A DNA stretch of 64,000 nt from Euglena gracilis (GCA_039621445.1 CP154954.1:806001-870000), one strand, 5' to 3'; counted from the stretch's first letter, positions 48,233 to 64,000 are shown. The notes: generated from the letters alone by a model not told the origin. Numbers and translations: made by a program.

Positions 48233-49154
48233 ATGGCAGGCTCAACAGGAGAACGTCCTTTTTCTGATATTGTGCGCGTTGGAATATACATTTTTTATTA
48301 TCAAATATTTTATTAATATCCTTTGAGATAAACGTGTAAGTTTAATAAGTAAAATTCTTTTTTGATCTTTTTTTATTATCTTATTATTTAGTTTATATAA
48401 TTTTTGAAATAATTTTTTAAGTATTTCCTTGAAAGTTTAACAATAATTATTACTATTTTTTAGTTTTTTAAAAGTAAATCTCAACATTGTTTATTTTTTT
48501 ATATAAGTAAAATAAAATTTGTTTTATATTTTTTAATTTTATTTTAAATTTTCAATCCGTATACAGCTCAAGTGTATTTGTTTGTACGGTTTTGGTATGA
48601 GCTTTGGAAGTTTAATTTCATATTACTAGTATTCGTTATTGGGTAATTCATGTGTGTATTTTCTTAATATTAAATGTTTTAAAAATTTTAATAATCAAAT
48701 GTTTTTCTTGTGAATGAAATAAATTGCAGATTATTTTTGATTTTACTTAACAAAAAAATTTTTTATTTTTATATTTTTGCACCTAAATAATACGTGTTTA
48801 TTTTAGGGATTTTTTATTTTATATTTTGTTTACTAAATTTTAATATTTTGTAAAACTGTTATTTATTTTGTTTGGTTTTCCTTAGATAACAGAAGATTAT
48901 TTTATTATAAGCTGTTTTTGTATAGTTCATTCCAACAGTTTTTAAACAAAAACTTTTTCTATTGTTTTTAGTTTTATAGTGTAACTATACCGTCATTATT
49001 TGTTGGAGGTTGGATTTTTGTAAGCACGGGAATTGTTTATGACATTTTTGGTACACCTCGTCCAAGCGAATATTTTACAGAAACAAGACAACAAGCTCCT
49101 TTAATTTCTGATCGTTTCAATGCTTTAGAACAAATGGATCAATTTACTAAATAA
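48233..49154 (+). CDS. psbE: Cytochrome b559 alpha subunit, three exons (copy 3)
   Basis: PsbE binds the b559 haem of photosystem II together with PsbF. Exons 48,233-48,271 ([13 protein letters not shown]), 48,622-48,651 (TSIRYWVIH preceded by Ile; 30 nt only) and 48,978-49,154 ([18 protein letters not shown] onward). The haem-ligand histidine is the last residue of the mini-exon (RYWVIH). The lumenal tail carries [18 protein letters not shown] and ends LEQMDQFTK; 81 aa against the usual 83. An AAAGGGA sequence precedes the ATG. Begins about 85 nt after psaB; psbF starts five bases after its stop. Confidence 0.96.
48272..48621 (+). other. psbE group II intron 1 (350 nt)
   Basis: 5' GTGCGCGTTGG, 3' AATTTCAT. 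Domain V-like stem at about 48,555-48,593 (ATCCGTATAC … GTACGGTTT). Confidence 0.85.
48652..48977 (+). other. psbE group II intron 2 (326 nt)
   Basis: 5' GTGTGTATT directly after the haem-ligand His codon; 3' GTTTTAT. No clear domain V seen by eye. Confidence 0.8.
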
Positions 49155-49159
49155 AATTT

Positions 49160-50325
<1,166 letters not shown>

Positions 50326-50432
50326 CCTTTAAAATTTTGTTAAAATAAAGTGTAAAGTTTTGTTTAAAGTTATACTTTTTTATATTTTTTAATCTAAGGT
50401 TTAACATATTTTTTTATTATAAATTATTTATT

Positions 50433-50549
50433 ATGGCACAAACAAATTCAAATAAAAAAACAGTCGAATTAAATAGGACAAGTTTATACTGGGGACTATT
50501 ATTAATTTTTGTTTTGGCTGTTCTATTTTCTAGTTATATCTTTAATTAG
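50433..50549 (+). CDS. psbL: Photosystem II protein PsbL (copy 3)
   Basis: 38-aa single-helix subunit at the photosystem II monomer interface. [10 protein letters not shown], then [20 protein letters not shown] and SSYIFN; full family length. No intron. Third gene of psbE-psbF-psbL-psbJ, about 107 nt after psbF. Confidence 0.97.
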   Translation: MAQTNSNKKTVELNRTSLYWGLLLIFVLAVLFSSYIFN

Positions 50550-50637
50550 TTATTATTAATTAAAGTCTGCTTCTTGAAGCAAATATTTTTGTAGTATTTT
50601 TTTTTAACATTTTTTTATTATTTTGTGATAAATATTT

Positions 50638-50766
50638 ATGTCTAATTCAGAAAATACAGGTAGAATTCCACTTTGGTTAGTTCTTACAATAATCGGTTTA
50701 GCAGCGATTGCACTTCTTGCTCTTTTTTTTTATGGCTCTTATTCGGGTTTAGGTTCTTCTTTATAA
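50638..50766 (+). CDS. psbJ: Photosystem II protein PsbJ (copy 3)
   Basis: 42-aa single-helix subunit near the plastoquinone channel. [20 protein letters not shown], then a hydrophobic helix and [12 protein letters not shown]. The ribosome-binding sequence reads GTGATA here but GGGAGA in copies 1 and 4, so the copy 3 reading is probably wrong. Last psb gene of the cluster; a strong hairpin follows. Confidence 0.97.
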   Translation: MSNSENTGRIPLWLVLTIIGLAAIALLALFFYGSYSGLGSSL

Positions 50767-50806
50767 GTTTTTTATAATACTTTTATATTCTTAATATATA
50801 TTTTAG

Positions 50807-50838
50807 TTTATTCGGTAATTAATATATTATCGAATAAA
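50807..50838 (+). terminator. 13-bp hairpin after psbJ (copy 3)
   Basis: Arms TTTATTCGGTAAT and ATTATCGAATAAA (one G-U pair), 6-nt loop TAATAT, followed by T-rich sequence. Conserved in copies 1 and 4. Likely the 3' stabilising end of the psbE-F-L-J transcript, separating it from rpl23. Confidence 0.55.
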
Positions 50839-50942
50839 TTTTTCTAAATTTTTATAATTTAAAAAAGGTTATTATTTCCTTGTTTTTTTTTTGTTAGTAT
50901 TTTGTTTACTTTATATGTTTTATTTTATTTCTAGAAAATTTT

Positions 50943-51484
50943 ATGATCAGTTTAAGTATGGGTGTGTTCTTATATTTTTTTTTTATATATTTATTTATTT
51001 TTTTTTTAATGTTAATTTTTTTTGAATATTTATAAATACTTTTGATTTTTTTTTAAATCTCAAATTTTGACCGATAAGACTAATAAACTTTTAAAAAATA
51101 ATGTTTATACTTTTGATGTTGATATACAAATGTTTTGAATGTTTATAGTAGCTGTATTTTTAGTTTGTAGTTTTATATTATAAAAATTTTAATTAATTAC
51201 TTTTATTTTTTTAGTATTTTATAACTTCATAAGTAAAAGGCAATTTAAAGATCTTATTGAAAACTGCTTTTAGTGTTAAAATTACTTCAGTTAATAGCTA
51301 TGTAAAATCTAGTAAATATTATCGTTCAAATAATTTTGAGGGTATGAAAAAATATTATAAAAGAATGTTTATTAAATTAGTGAGATTATATTATTATATT
51401 ATATTGGGAAATAAATATAACTTTTGTTTTCAATTAATTCTTTTTTGTTTAATTTCTTTTAAGGATTTTAATCAATTTATATAA
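50943..51484 (+). CDS. rpl23: 50S ribosomal protein L23, four exons (copy 3)
   Basis: L23 binds 23S rRNA at the polypeptide exit tunnel. Exons 50,943-50,960 (MISLSM), about 51,055-51,132 (SQILTDKTNKLLKNNVYTFD and VDIQM), 51,232-51,379 (SKRQFKDLIETAFSVKITSV to MKKYYKRMFIKL) and 51,461-51,484 (KDFNQFI). The spliced product of about 88 aa aligns with L23 (ILTEKS…NQYTFDVD, VN, YKKAIVTL) residue for residue. Copy 3 has one extra A (GAAAACT) in exon 3; copy 4 is correct. The last exon also stays open through the third intron, so its removal is inferred. Heads an S10-type cluster rpl23-rpl2-rps19-rpl22. Confidence 0.88.
50961..51054 (+). other. rpl23 intron 1, group III (~94 nt)
   Basis: 5' GGTGTG or GTGTGT after codon 6; 3' end in a T-run. 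Borders uncertain by a few bases; size fits group III. Confidence 0.65.
51133..51231 (+). other. rpl23 intron 2, group III (99 nt)
   Basis: 5' TTTTG fits NUNNG; removal joins FDVDIQM to SKRQFKDLIE with the same residue count as other L23 proteins. Confidence 0.82.
51380..51460 (+). other. rpl23 intron 3, short group III candidate (81 nt)
   Basis: 5' GTGAG. It is 81 nt, a multiple of three, and contains no stop in the rpl23 frame. Removal gives FIKLKDFNQFI, matching the L23 end; retention would insert 27 mostly hydrophobic residues. Same length in copy 4. Confidence 0.6.
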
Positions 51485-51675
51485 TGACTTAGAAACAATT
51501 CCTTTTTTTTCTTGTCTCTAGTTAATTTTTATTGTTTTAGTAGTGGCATTTATAGGTGAGTTTTACTTTATTTGTTTAAAAATAATTTAGTTTTTTATTT
51601 TTAACCTAAAATTTTTTAATTCTAATTTTTTCGATGTATTTAGTATATACTTTAATAGTTTACTAATTTTTTAAT

Positions 51676-52509
51676 ATGATTATTCGTTATTACAAACCAT
51701 ATACATCAGGGACTCGTAAACGTTCTGTTAGTAATTTTTCAGAAATTACAAAATCTAATCCTGAAAAATATTTAACATTTTTTGTTCATAGGTCAAAAGG
51801 ACGGAATTCCCGTGGTGTGATTACTTGCCGAACTTTAGGTGGTGGTCACAAACGCTTGTATCGCAGAATAGAGTTTAAACGTAATAAGCTAGGTATTTTA
51901 GGAAAAGTTATTTCTATTGAATACGATCCTAATAGGAATGCTCGAATTGCTTTAATTTATTATAAAAATGGTGATAAGTCTTATATTATTCATCCAAAAG
52001 ATTTGTGCGTTGGTAATAATATTATTTCTGATTTTTTTTCTCCTATTAAAATAGGAAATTCTTTACCCATAAGCAAAATACCATTAGGTACTATTATTCA
52101 TAACGTAGAGTTTGAGCCTGGAAAAGGTGGTCAAATTGCAAGGGCTGCTGGAACTTTTGTACAAATATTGGCCAATGAAGGAAAATTTGTTACTATAACA
52201 ATGCCTTCGGGAGAAGTTCGTTTATTACGACGTTATTGTTGGGCTACTATTGGTCAAGTTGGAAATCTTGATCATTCTAATGTCGTTTTAGGAAAAGCTG
52301 GAAGAAATCGCTGGTTAGGAAACAAACCAACAGTTCGTGGTGTAGCTATGAATCCTTGCGATCACCCTCATGGAGGAGGCGAAGGCAGAAGTCCTATAGG
52401 TAGACCAAAGCCTGTTACGCCTTGGGGTAAACCAGCATTAGGTAAAAAGACAAGATCACCTAAACGATTTAGTAATAAATATATAATTCGCTCTAGAAAA
52501 ATGGTTTAA
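51676..52509 (+). CDS. rpl2: 50S ribosomal protein L2 (copy 3)
   Basis: 277-aa L2, next to the peptidyl-transferase centre. Full family length: [20 protein letters not shown] start, [52 protein letters not shown]-type [20 protein letters not shown], and the C-terminal [18 protein letters not shown] containing the conserved functional His. No intron, unlike its neighbours. About 190 nt after rpl23 and 59 nt before rps19. Confidence 0.98.
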   Translation: MIIRYYKPYTSGTRKRSVSNFSEITKSNPEKYLTFFVHRSKGRNSRGVITCRTLGGGHKRLYRRIEFKRNKLGILGKVISIEYDPNRNARIALIYYKNGDKSYIIHPKDLCVGNNIISDFFSPIKIGNSLPISKIPLGTIIHNVEFEPGKGGQIARAAGTFVQILANEGKFVTITMPSGEVRLLRRYCWATIGQVGNLDHSNVVLGKAGRNRWLGNKPTVRGVAMNPCDHPHGGGEGRSPIGRPKPVTPWGKPALGKKTRSPKRFSNKYIIRSRKMV

Positions 52510-52568
52510 TATCTACTATTTTCCTTGTTATTATTTTGTTTATTTTTTATTTTGTTTATTTTTTATTT

Positions 52569-53053
52569 ATGTCTCGTTCTTTAAAAAAAGGTCCTTTTGT
52601 TTTTTATTCATTAATAAAAAAAGTTGACCAAATGAATTCGAATCGTTTTTGAGATTTGACCTTATGTTTTTAATTAATTTTTATTTTAGAATCATATATA
52701 ATACTAATTTATTTATTTTTTTTTTTTTAAATGAAAACTTTAGATCTTTTTTAAATCTGTAATATTAACTTGGTCCCGTTCCTGTACTATTATTCCAATT
52801 ATGATTGGAAATACAATAGGCGTTTATAATGGAAAGGAGCATATACCCGTTTTAGTTTCCGATCAAATGATAGGTCACTTTTGATTTTATAATTTTTGTA
52901 ATAAAAAATTTAAAGTTTATTTTCTTATATTATTGTGGGTTTTTTATTAATAAAATGGATTTATTAAACCTTATAAAATTAGGTGAATTTGTGCAAACTA
53001 GAAATTATCGTGGTCATAAAAAGCATGATAAAAAAACTAAGACTAAGAGATAG
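52569..53053 (+). CDS. rps19: 30S ribosomal protein S19, three exons (copy 3)
   Basis: S19 binds 16S rRNA in the 30S head. Exons 52,569-52,646 ([20 protein letters not shown], then QMNSNR), 52,753-52,878 ([20 protein letters not shown], then [13 protein letters not shown]) and 52,976-53,053 ([20 protein letters not shown], then TKTKR). Spliced 93 aa, against the usual 92. Both introns begin TTTTG and are about 100 nt, group III. Intact in copies 3 and 4. Confidence 0.94.
52647..52752 (+). other. rps19 intron 1, group III (106 nt)
   Basis: 5' TTTTG (NUNNG). Removal joins MNSNR to [10 protein letters not shown]. Confidence 0.82.
52879..52975 (+). other. rps19 intron 2, group III (97 nt)
   Basis: 5' TTTTGATTTT. 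Removal joins MIGH to KLGEF, an invariant S19 junction. Confidence 0.88.
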
Positions 53054-53163
53054 TAGAATTATTTTATATGTTATGTAATTTTTGCATGTATTAAGAACTT
53101 TTTAAATATTAGTATGGATACTTTTTATACAGTTTTTATATAATTTTATGTTATTTTTTACTG

Positions 53164-53504
53164 ATGGAACAAAAAAAACCTTTAGAATCTTCAGCTTCAA
53201 TAAAGTACGTTAGAATTCTCCTTTTAAAGTTAGGAGAATTTTAAATCAAATTAAAGGTCGTTCTGCAAAAGAGGCTTTAATGATTTTAAAATTTATGCCT
53301 TATAAACCTAGTACTCTTATTTTTAAGCTTCTTAAAAGCGCCGTTTCTAATTCAATAAAAAATTACGATGAAGATGCAAATGTTTTGCGTGTTCTCGAAG
53401 CTAGAGCAGATGCTGGACCTATCTTGAAACGTTTATGTCCACATGCACAAGGTAGGGGTTTTCCTATTAAAAAACGAACATGTCATATAACTATTATTGT
53501 CTGA
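53164..53504 (+). CDS. rpl22: 50S ribosomal protein L22 (copy 3, one-base frameshift)
   Basis: Same gene as 54,507-54,848 but one T is missing in the codons for RISPFKVRR (about 53,215), splitting the frame. The C-terminal two thirds read normally. Confidence 0.94.
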
Positions 53505-53850
53505 ATTTGAATTATTTCGTAGTTTTCTTTTGCAACTCTAATTGTTGTTTTAGTGAGTTTTGTTTTGTAAATAAAACATAAATAACTTTTATTTTGATGA
53601 ATTTTAAGTTTATTTGTTTTATTATTTGTTGAAGTTTGGTTTATGGTTAAAAATTTTAATTTATTTTCATTTCAAAACATGATTTATTTATTCATTTTTT
53701 GTTTAGAAAAAAAGCGATGGGAATAACTATCAAAAAATTTTTATAGTTTTATAGGTATTTTAAATGTTAGTTTTGTATTAATGAAGCATTAGTGTAAAAC
53801 GCTTGTCCAGATTTTTAGAAGGATTCTATAATTTCTATTCAACATTAAAA
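53505..53850. other. Region downstream of rpl22 towards J3 (copy 3)
   Basis: Non-coding A+T-rich sequence matching copy 4 up to about 53,780. Euglenid plastomes usually have rps3 next, but I see no rps3 start (MGQKINP-like) before the turning point. Confidence 0.5.
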
Positions 53851-54185
53851 TTATACATTGTTATAAAAATTTTTGATCTAGAACACACCAACGGGGACCT
53901 TTCTTCGTCTTCACCTCTCGTCTCTCACAATTTTTATAAAAATTGATAATTTTACTTGACCTCGCCTTACTCATCCTCTAACAACACTGTACAGCGTTTA
54001 CAAACATACAGCTTCATTAATCCCGGGGGGGGGAAACAAAAAAAAAAAGGAAGAGAAAAGACAGCGGGGGGGGGAAAGGGAGAGAAACAAATGAGTTGCA
54101 AAGACGAGAAGACGAGAGAGGGGAAGTAAATAAGAATGGGGGGGGTGGTTAATACCTATAGACAATTATATCCCTGGTATGGCTA
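53850..54185. other. Turning point J3 of palindrome 3
   Basis: A core unlike anything else in the window: G runs of 8-9 at 54,025-54,033, 54,066-54,074 and 54,138-54,145, purine-rich GAGA text, and CTCTAACAACACTG at about 53,977. No reading frame and no match to either arm. Confidence 0.8.
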
Positions 54186-54506
54186 GTATTTCAACATAGA
54201 AGCTTTTTCGTAGTTTTTTTTAATATTATTTTCATTAAGATTTTAGATTTAAAATACCAAAAAACTATAAAAATTTTTGATAGTATTTCCAATCGCTTTT
54301 TAAACAAAAAAATGAATAAAATAAATCTGTTTTGAAATGAAAAATAAATTAAAATTTTTAAACCATAAACCAAATTCAACAAATAATAAAAACAAATAAA
54401 CTTAAAATTCATCAAAAATAAAAAGTTATTTATCTTTTATTTAGAAAAACAAACTCACTAAAACAACAATTAGAGTTGCAAAAGAAAACTACGAAATAAT
54501 TCAAAT
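54186..54506. other. Region downstream of rpl22 away from J3 (copy 4)
   Basis: Mirror of 53,505-53,850, non-coding, with more homopolymer differences as J3 is approached. A 74-codon opening here (54,191-54,415, minus) is low-complexity and is not called. Confidence 0.5.
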
Positions 54507-54848
54507 TCAGACAATAATAGTTATATGACATGTTCGTTTTTTAATAGGAAAACCCCTACCTTGTGCATGTGGACATAAACGTTTCAAGATAGGTCCAGCA
54601 TCTGCTCTAGCTTCGAGAACACGCAAAACATTTGCATCTTCATCGTAATTTTTTATTGAATTAGAAACGGCGCTTTTAAGAAGCTTAAAAATAAGAGTAC
54701 TAGGTTTATAAGGCATAAATTTTAAAATCATTAAAGCCTCTTTTGCAGAACGACCTTTAATTTGATTTAAAATTCTCCTAACTTTAAAAGGAGAAATTCT
54801 AACGTACTTTATTGAAGCTGAAGATTCTAAAGGTTTTTTTTGTTCCAT
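54507..54848 (-). CDS. rpl22: 50S ribosomal protein L22 (copy 4, intact)
   Basis: 113-aa L22, whose long hairpin lines the exit tunnel. Visible: ASIKYVRISPFKVRRILNQI, GRSAKEALMILKFMPYKPS, then the conserved tip and strand AGPILKRLCPHAQGRGFPIK followed by KRTCHITIIV. Family length without long extensions. About 110 nt after rps19. No intron. This copy supplies the correct frame; copy 3 lacks one T. Confidence 0.96.
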   Translation of the reverse strand: MEQKKPLESSASIKYVRISPFKVRRILNQIKGRSAKEALMILKFMPYKPSTLIFKLLKSAVSNSIKNYDEDANVLRVLEARADAGPILKRLCPHAQGRGFPIKKRTCHITIIV

Positions 54849-54958
54849 CAGTAAAAAATAACATAAAATTATATAAAAACTGTATAAAAAGTATCCATAC
54901 TAATATTTAAAAAGTTCTTAATACATGCAAAAATTACATAACATATAAAATAATTCTA

Positions 54959-55443
54959 CTATCTCTTAGTCTTAGTTTTTTTATCATGCTTTTTATGACC
55001 ACGATAATTTCTAGTTTGCACAAATTCACCTAATTTTATAAGGTTTAATAAATCCATTTTATTAATAAAAAACCCACAATAATATAAGAAAATAAACTTT
55101 AAATTTTTTATTACAAAAATTATAAAATCAAAAGTGACCTATCATTTGATCGGAAACTAAAACGGGTATATGCTCCTTTCCATTATAAACGCCTATTGTA
55201 TTTCCAATCATAATTGGAATAATAGTACAGGAACGGGACCAAGTTAATATTACAGATTTAAAAAAGATCTAAAGTTTTCATTTAAAAACAAAAAAATAAA
55301 TAAATTAGTATTATATATGATTCTAAAATAAAAATTAATTAAAAACATAAGGTCAAATCTCAAAAACGATTCGAATTCATTTGGTCAACTTTTTTTATTA
55401 ATGAATAAAAAACAAAAGGACCTTTTTTTAAAGAACGAGACAT
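54959..55443 (-). CDS. rps19: 30S ribosomal protein S19, three exons (copy 4)
   Basis: 485 nt, the same length and exon structure as copy 3. No differences that alter the protein were noticed. Confidence 0.94.
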
Positions 55444-55502
55444 AAATAAAAAATAAACAAAATAAAAAATAAACAAAATAATAACAAGGAAAATAGTAGA
55501 TA

Positions 55503-56336
55503 TTAAACCATTTTTCTAGAGCGAATTATATATTTATTACTAAATCGTTTAGGTGATCTTGTCTTTTTACCTAATGCTGGTTTACCCCAAGGCGTAACAG
55601 GCTTTGGTCTACCTATAGGACTTCTGCCTTCGCCTCCTCCATGAGGGTGATCGCAAGGATTCATAGCTACACCACGAACTGTTGGTTTGTTTCCTAACCA
55701 GCGATTTCTTCCAGCTTTTCCTAAAACGACATTAGAATGATCAAGATTTCCAACTTGACCAATAGTAGCCCAACAATAACGTCGTAATAAACGAACTTCT
55801 CCCGAAGGCATTGTTATAGTAACAAATTTTCCTTCATTGGCCAATATTTGTACAAAAGTTCCAGCAGCCCTTGCAATTTGACCACCTTTTCCAGGCTCAA
55901 ACTCTACGTTATGAATAATAGTACCTAATGGTATTTTGCTTATGGGTAAAGAATTTCCTATTTTAATAGGAGAAAAAAAATCAGAAATAATATTATTACC
56001 AACGCACAAATCTTTTGGATGAATAATATAAGACTTATCACCATTTTTATAATAAATTAAAGCAATTCGAGCATTCCTATTAGGATCGTATTCAATAGAA
56101 ATAACTTTTCCTAAAATACCTAGCTTATTACGTTTAAACTCTATTCTGCGATACAAGCGTTTGTGAACACCACCTAAAGTTCGGCAAGTAATCACACCAC
56201 GGGAATTCCGTCCTTTTGACCTATGAACAAAAAATGTTAAATATTTTTCAGGATTAGATTTTGTAATTTCTGAAAAATTACTAACAGAACGTTTACGAGT
56301 CCCTGATGTATATGGTTTGTAATAACGAATAATCAT
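55503..56336 (-). CDS. rpl2: 50S ribosomal protein L2 (copy 4)
   Basis: 277 aa, identical to copy 3 except Gly-to-Val in the invariant GGGHKRL motif (GGVHKRL; GTT instead of GGT near 56,165). A change in such a conserved position is more likely a base-call error. Confidence 0.97.
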   Translation of the reverse strand: MIIRYYKPYTSGTRKRSVSNFSEITKSNPEKYLTFFVHRSKGRNSRGVITCRTLGGVHKRLYRRIEFKRNKLGILGKVISIEYDPNRNARIALIYYKNGDKSYIIHPKDLCVGNNIISDFFSPIKIGNSLPISKIPLGTIIHNVEFEPGKGGQIARAAGTFVQILANEGKFVTITMPSGEVRLLRRYCWATIGQVGNLDHSNVVLGKAGRNRWLGNKPTVRGVAMNPCDHPHGGGEGRSPIGRPKPVTPWGKPALGKKTRSPKRFSNKYIIRSRKMV

Positions 56337-56526
56337 ATTAAAAAATTAGTAAACTATTAAAGTATATACTAAATACATCGAAAAAATTAGAATTAAAAAA
56401 TTTTAGGTTAAAAATAAAAAACTAAATTATTTTTAAACAAATAAAGTAAAACTCACCTATAAATGCCACTACTAAAACAATAAAAATTAACTAGAGACAA
56501 GAAAAAAAGGAATTGTTTCTAAGTCA

Positions 56527-57070
56527 TTATATAAATTGATTAAAATCCTTAAAAGAAATTAAACAAAAAAGAATTAATTGAAAACAAAAGTTATATTTAT
56601 TTCCCAATATAATATAATAATATAATCTCACTAATTTAATAAACATTCTTTTATAATACTTTTTCATACCCTCAAAATTATTTGAACGATAATATTTACT
56701 AGATTTTACATAGCTATTAACTGAAGTAATTTTAACACTAAAAGCAGTTTCAATAAGATCTTTAAATTGCCTTTTACTTATGAAGTTATAAAATACTAAA
56801 AAAATAAAAGTAATTAATTAAAATTTTTATAATATAAAACTACAAACTAAAAATACAGCTACTATAAACATTCAAAACATTTGTATATCAACATCAAAAG
56901 TATAAACATTATTTTTTAAAAGTTTATTAGTCTTATCGGTCAAAATTTGAGATTTAAAAAAAAATCAAAAGTATTTATAAATATTCAAAAAAAAATTAAC
57001 ATTAAAAAAAAAAATAAATAAATATAAAAAAAAAAAAATATAAGAACACACCCATACTTAAACTGATCAT
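56527..57070 (-). CDS. rpl23: 50S ribosomal protein L23, four exons (copy 4)
   Basis: Same exon plan as copy 3 with the correct GAAACT in exon 3 (ETAFSVKITSVNS). The span is 2 nt longer because of intron homopolymers. Third intron 81 nt as in copy 3. Confidence 0.9.
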
Positions 57071-57174
57071 AAAATTTTCTAGAAATAAAATAAAACATAT
57101 AAAGTAAACAAAATACTAACAAAAAAAAAACAAGGAAATAATAACCTTTTTTAAATTATAAAAATTTAGAAAAA

Positions 57175-57206
57175 TTTATTCGATAATATATTAATTACCG
57201 AATAAA
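57175..57206 (-). terminator. 13-bp hairpin after psbJ (copy 4)
   Basis: Exact mirror of the hairpin at 50,807. Confidence 0.5.
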
Positions 57207-57246
57207 CTAAAATATATATTAAGAATATAAAAGTATTATAAAAAAC

Positions 57247-57375
57247 TTATAAAGAAGAACCTAAACCCGAATAAGAGCCATAAAAAAAAAGAGCAAGAAG
57301 TGCAATCGCTGCTAAACCGATTATTGTAAGAACTAACCAAAGTGGAATTCTACCTGTATTTTCTGAATTAGACAT
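57247..57375 (-). CDS. psbJ: Photosystem II protein PsbJ (copy 4)
   Basis: 42 aa, same as copy 3, with the GGGAGA ribosome-binding sequence restored. Confidence 0.97.
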   Translation of the reverse strand: MSNSENTGRIPLWLVLTIIGLAAIALLALFFYGSYSGLGSSL

Positions 57376-57463
57376 AAATATTTCTCCCAAAATAATAAAA
57401 AAATGTTAAAAAAAAATACTACAAAAATATTTGCTTCAAGAAGCAGACTTTAATTAATAATAA

Positions 57464-57580
57464 CTAATTAAAGATATAACTAGAAAATAGAACAGCCAAA
57501 ACAAAAATTAATAATAGTCCCCAGTATAAACTTGTCCTATTTAATTCGACTGTTTTTTTATTTGAATTTGTTTGTGCCAT
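57464..57580 (-). CDS. psbL: Photosystem II protein PsbL (copy 4)
   Basis: 38 aa, identical to copies 1 and 3. Confidence 0.97.
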   Translation of the reverse strand: MAQTNSNKKTVELNRTSLYWGLLLIFVLAVLFSSYIFN

Positions 57581-57688
57581 AATAAATAATTTATAATAAA
57601 AAAAATATGTTAAACCTTAGATTAAAAAATATAAAAAAGTATAACTTTAAACAAAACTTTACACTTTATTTTAACAAAATTTTAAAGG

Positions 57689-58857
<1,169 letters not shown>

Positions 58858-58862
58858 AAATT

Positions 58863-59784
58863 TTATTTAGTAAATTGATCCATTTGTTCTAAAGCATTGA
58901 AACGATCAGAAATTAAAGGAGCTTGTTGTCTTGTTTCTGTAAAATATTCGCTTGGACGAGGTGTACCAAAAATGTCATAAACAATTCCCGTGCTTACAAA
59001 AATCCAACCTCCAACAAATAATGACGGTATAGTTACACTATAAAACTAAAAACAATAGAAAAAGTTTTTGTTTAAAAACTGTTGGAATGAACTATACAAA
59101 AACAGCTTATAATAAAATAATCTTCTGTTATCTAAGGAAAACCAAACAAAATAAATAACAGTTTTACAAAATATTAAAATTTAGTAAACAAAATATAAAA
59201 TAAAAAATCCCTAAAATAAACACGTATTATTTAGGTGCAAAAATATAAAAATAAAAAATTTTTTTGTTAAGTAAAATCAAAAATAATCTGCAATTTATTT
59301 CATTCACAAGAAAAACATTTGATTATTAAAATTTTTAAAACATTTAATATTAAGAAAATACACACATGAATTACCCAATAACGAATACTAGTAATATGAA
59401 ATTAAACTTCCAAAGCTCATACCAAAACCGTACAAACAAATACACTTGAGCTGTATACGGATTGAAAATTTAAAATAAAATTAAAAAATATAAAACAAAT
59501 TTTATTTTACTTATATAAAAAAATAAACAATGTTGAGATTTACTTTTAAAAAACTAAAAAATAGTAATAATTATTGTTAAACTTTCAAGGAAATACTTAA
59601 AAAATTATTTCAAAAATTATATAAACTAAATAATAAGATAATAAAAAAAGATCAAAAAAGAATTTTACTTATTAAACTTACACGTTTATCTCAAAGGATA
59701 TTAATAAAATATTTGATAATAAAAAATGTATATTCCAACGCGCACAATATCAGAAAAAGGACGTTCTCCTGTTGAGCCTGCCAT
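58863..59784 (-). CDS. psbE: Cytochrome b559 alpha subunit, three exons (copy 4)
   Basis: 922 nt, same exon plan as copy 3. Confidence 0.95.
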
Positions 59785-59868
59785 ATTAAATTTCCCTTTA
59801 AAAATAAAACATAACAATTACTATATTCTAAAATCATTAATTAACAAATAATAAGTAAAAAATTTTTA

Positions 59869-63707
<3,839 letters not shown>

Positions 63708-64000
63708 ATAAAACTCGATAAAAACTACTTTAATCTATTTAAGAACTCAACAAGTTAATTTTAATAACATCAAGCTCCAAAACTAATAGTTTCCTTAAAA
63801 GTTTTTTCAAAATTCTAATTTTAAAAAACAAATTCAAAAGAACATAAAAAATAATCAACCTTTATAAACATGTCCTAGATTAAAGGTTTCCTCAAAAATA
63901 AAATTCAAACTTAACATATATAACTTTGAGAAAATATGAATAGAATAAAAAATAAAATTGATTATAAATAATAATATATATGCAGAAAACTAAAAATATT

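Noticed and set aside
53505-53850. rps3 start after rpl22
   Set aside because: The ATGGGAATAACTATC near 53,717 does not continue as S3 and differs in copy 4 (GCGATTGGAAATACT).

Overview
The window is chloroplast DNA of a photosynthetic euglenid, most likely Euglena gracilis or a very close relative. Four things point there: extreme A+T richness, plastid photosystem and ribosomal-protein genes, many short group II and about 100-nt group III introns in genes that are intron-free in land plants, and a psbF intron of about 1,040 nt built as an intron within an intron. That psbF twintron is a hallmark described from E. gracilis (recalled from the literature, not checked here).

Only one stretch of about 20 kb of genome is present, read four times in alternating orientation. 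In sense order the unit is tufA-rps7-rps12-rpl20 (one strand), then psbI-trnD(GUC)-petG-trnK(UUU)-psaA-psaB-psbE-psbF-psbL-psbJ-rpl23-rpl2-rps19-rpl22 (other strand). Copy 1 (1 to ~15,090, rps12 to rpl23) is followed by copy 2 in reverse (~15,090 to ~33,860, rpl23 to tufA), copy 3 forward (~33,860 to ~54,000, complete unit tufA to rpl22) and copy 4 in reverse (~54,000 to 64,000, rpl22 to psaB exon 2). The three turning points (J1 ~15.09 kb, J2 ~33.86 kb, J3 ~54.0 kb) are palindrome centres with error-rich or non-plastid-like sequence. The copies differ mainly by homopolymer indels, and copy 2 between 15.1 and 26.9 kb is heavily corrupted. I therefore read the arrangement as a long-read fold-back or missed-adapter assembly artefact rather than a real genome architecture, although true head-to-head plastid molecules cannot be excluded from sequence alone.

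The genes form two divergent blocks. The leftward block encodes translation: S12, S7, EF-Tu and L20. The rightward block encodes the photosystem I core (psaA, psaB), cytochrome b559 and small photosystem II subunits (psbE, F, L, J, I), a cytochrome b6f subunit (petG), and then the start of the S10-type ribosomal operon (rpl23, rpl2, rps19, rpl22). Splicing at the intron borders given here restores reading frames of the expected length: PsaA 751-752 aa, PsaB about 733 aa, EF-Tu about 408 aa, PetG 37 aa, PsbE 81 aa, PsbF 41 aa, S19 93 aa. Full descriptions are attached to copy 3 (copy 2 for rps7 and copy 4 for rpl22, where those are the intact versions); entries for other copies mainly record what differs.
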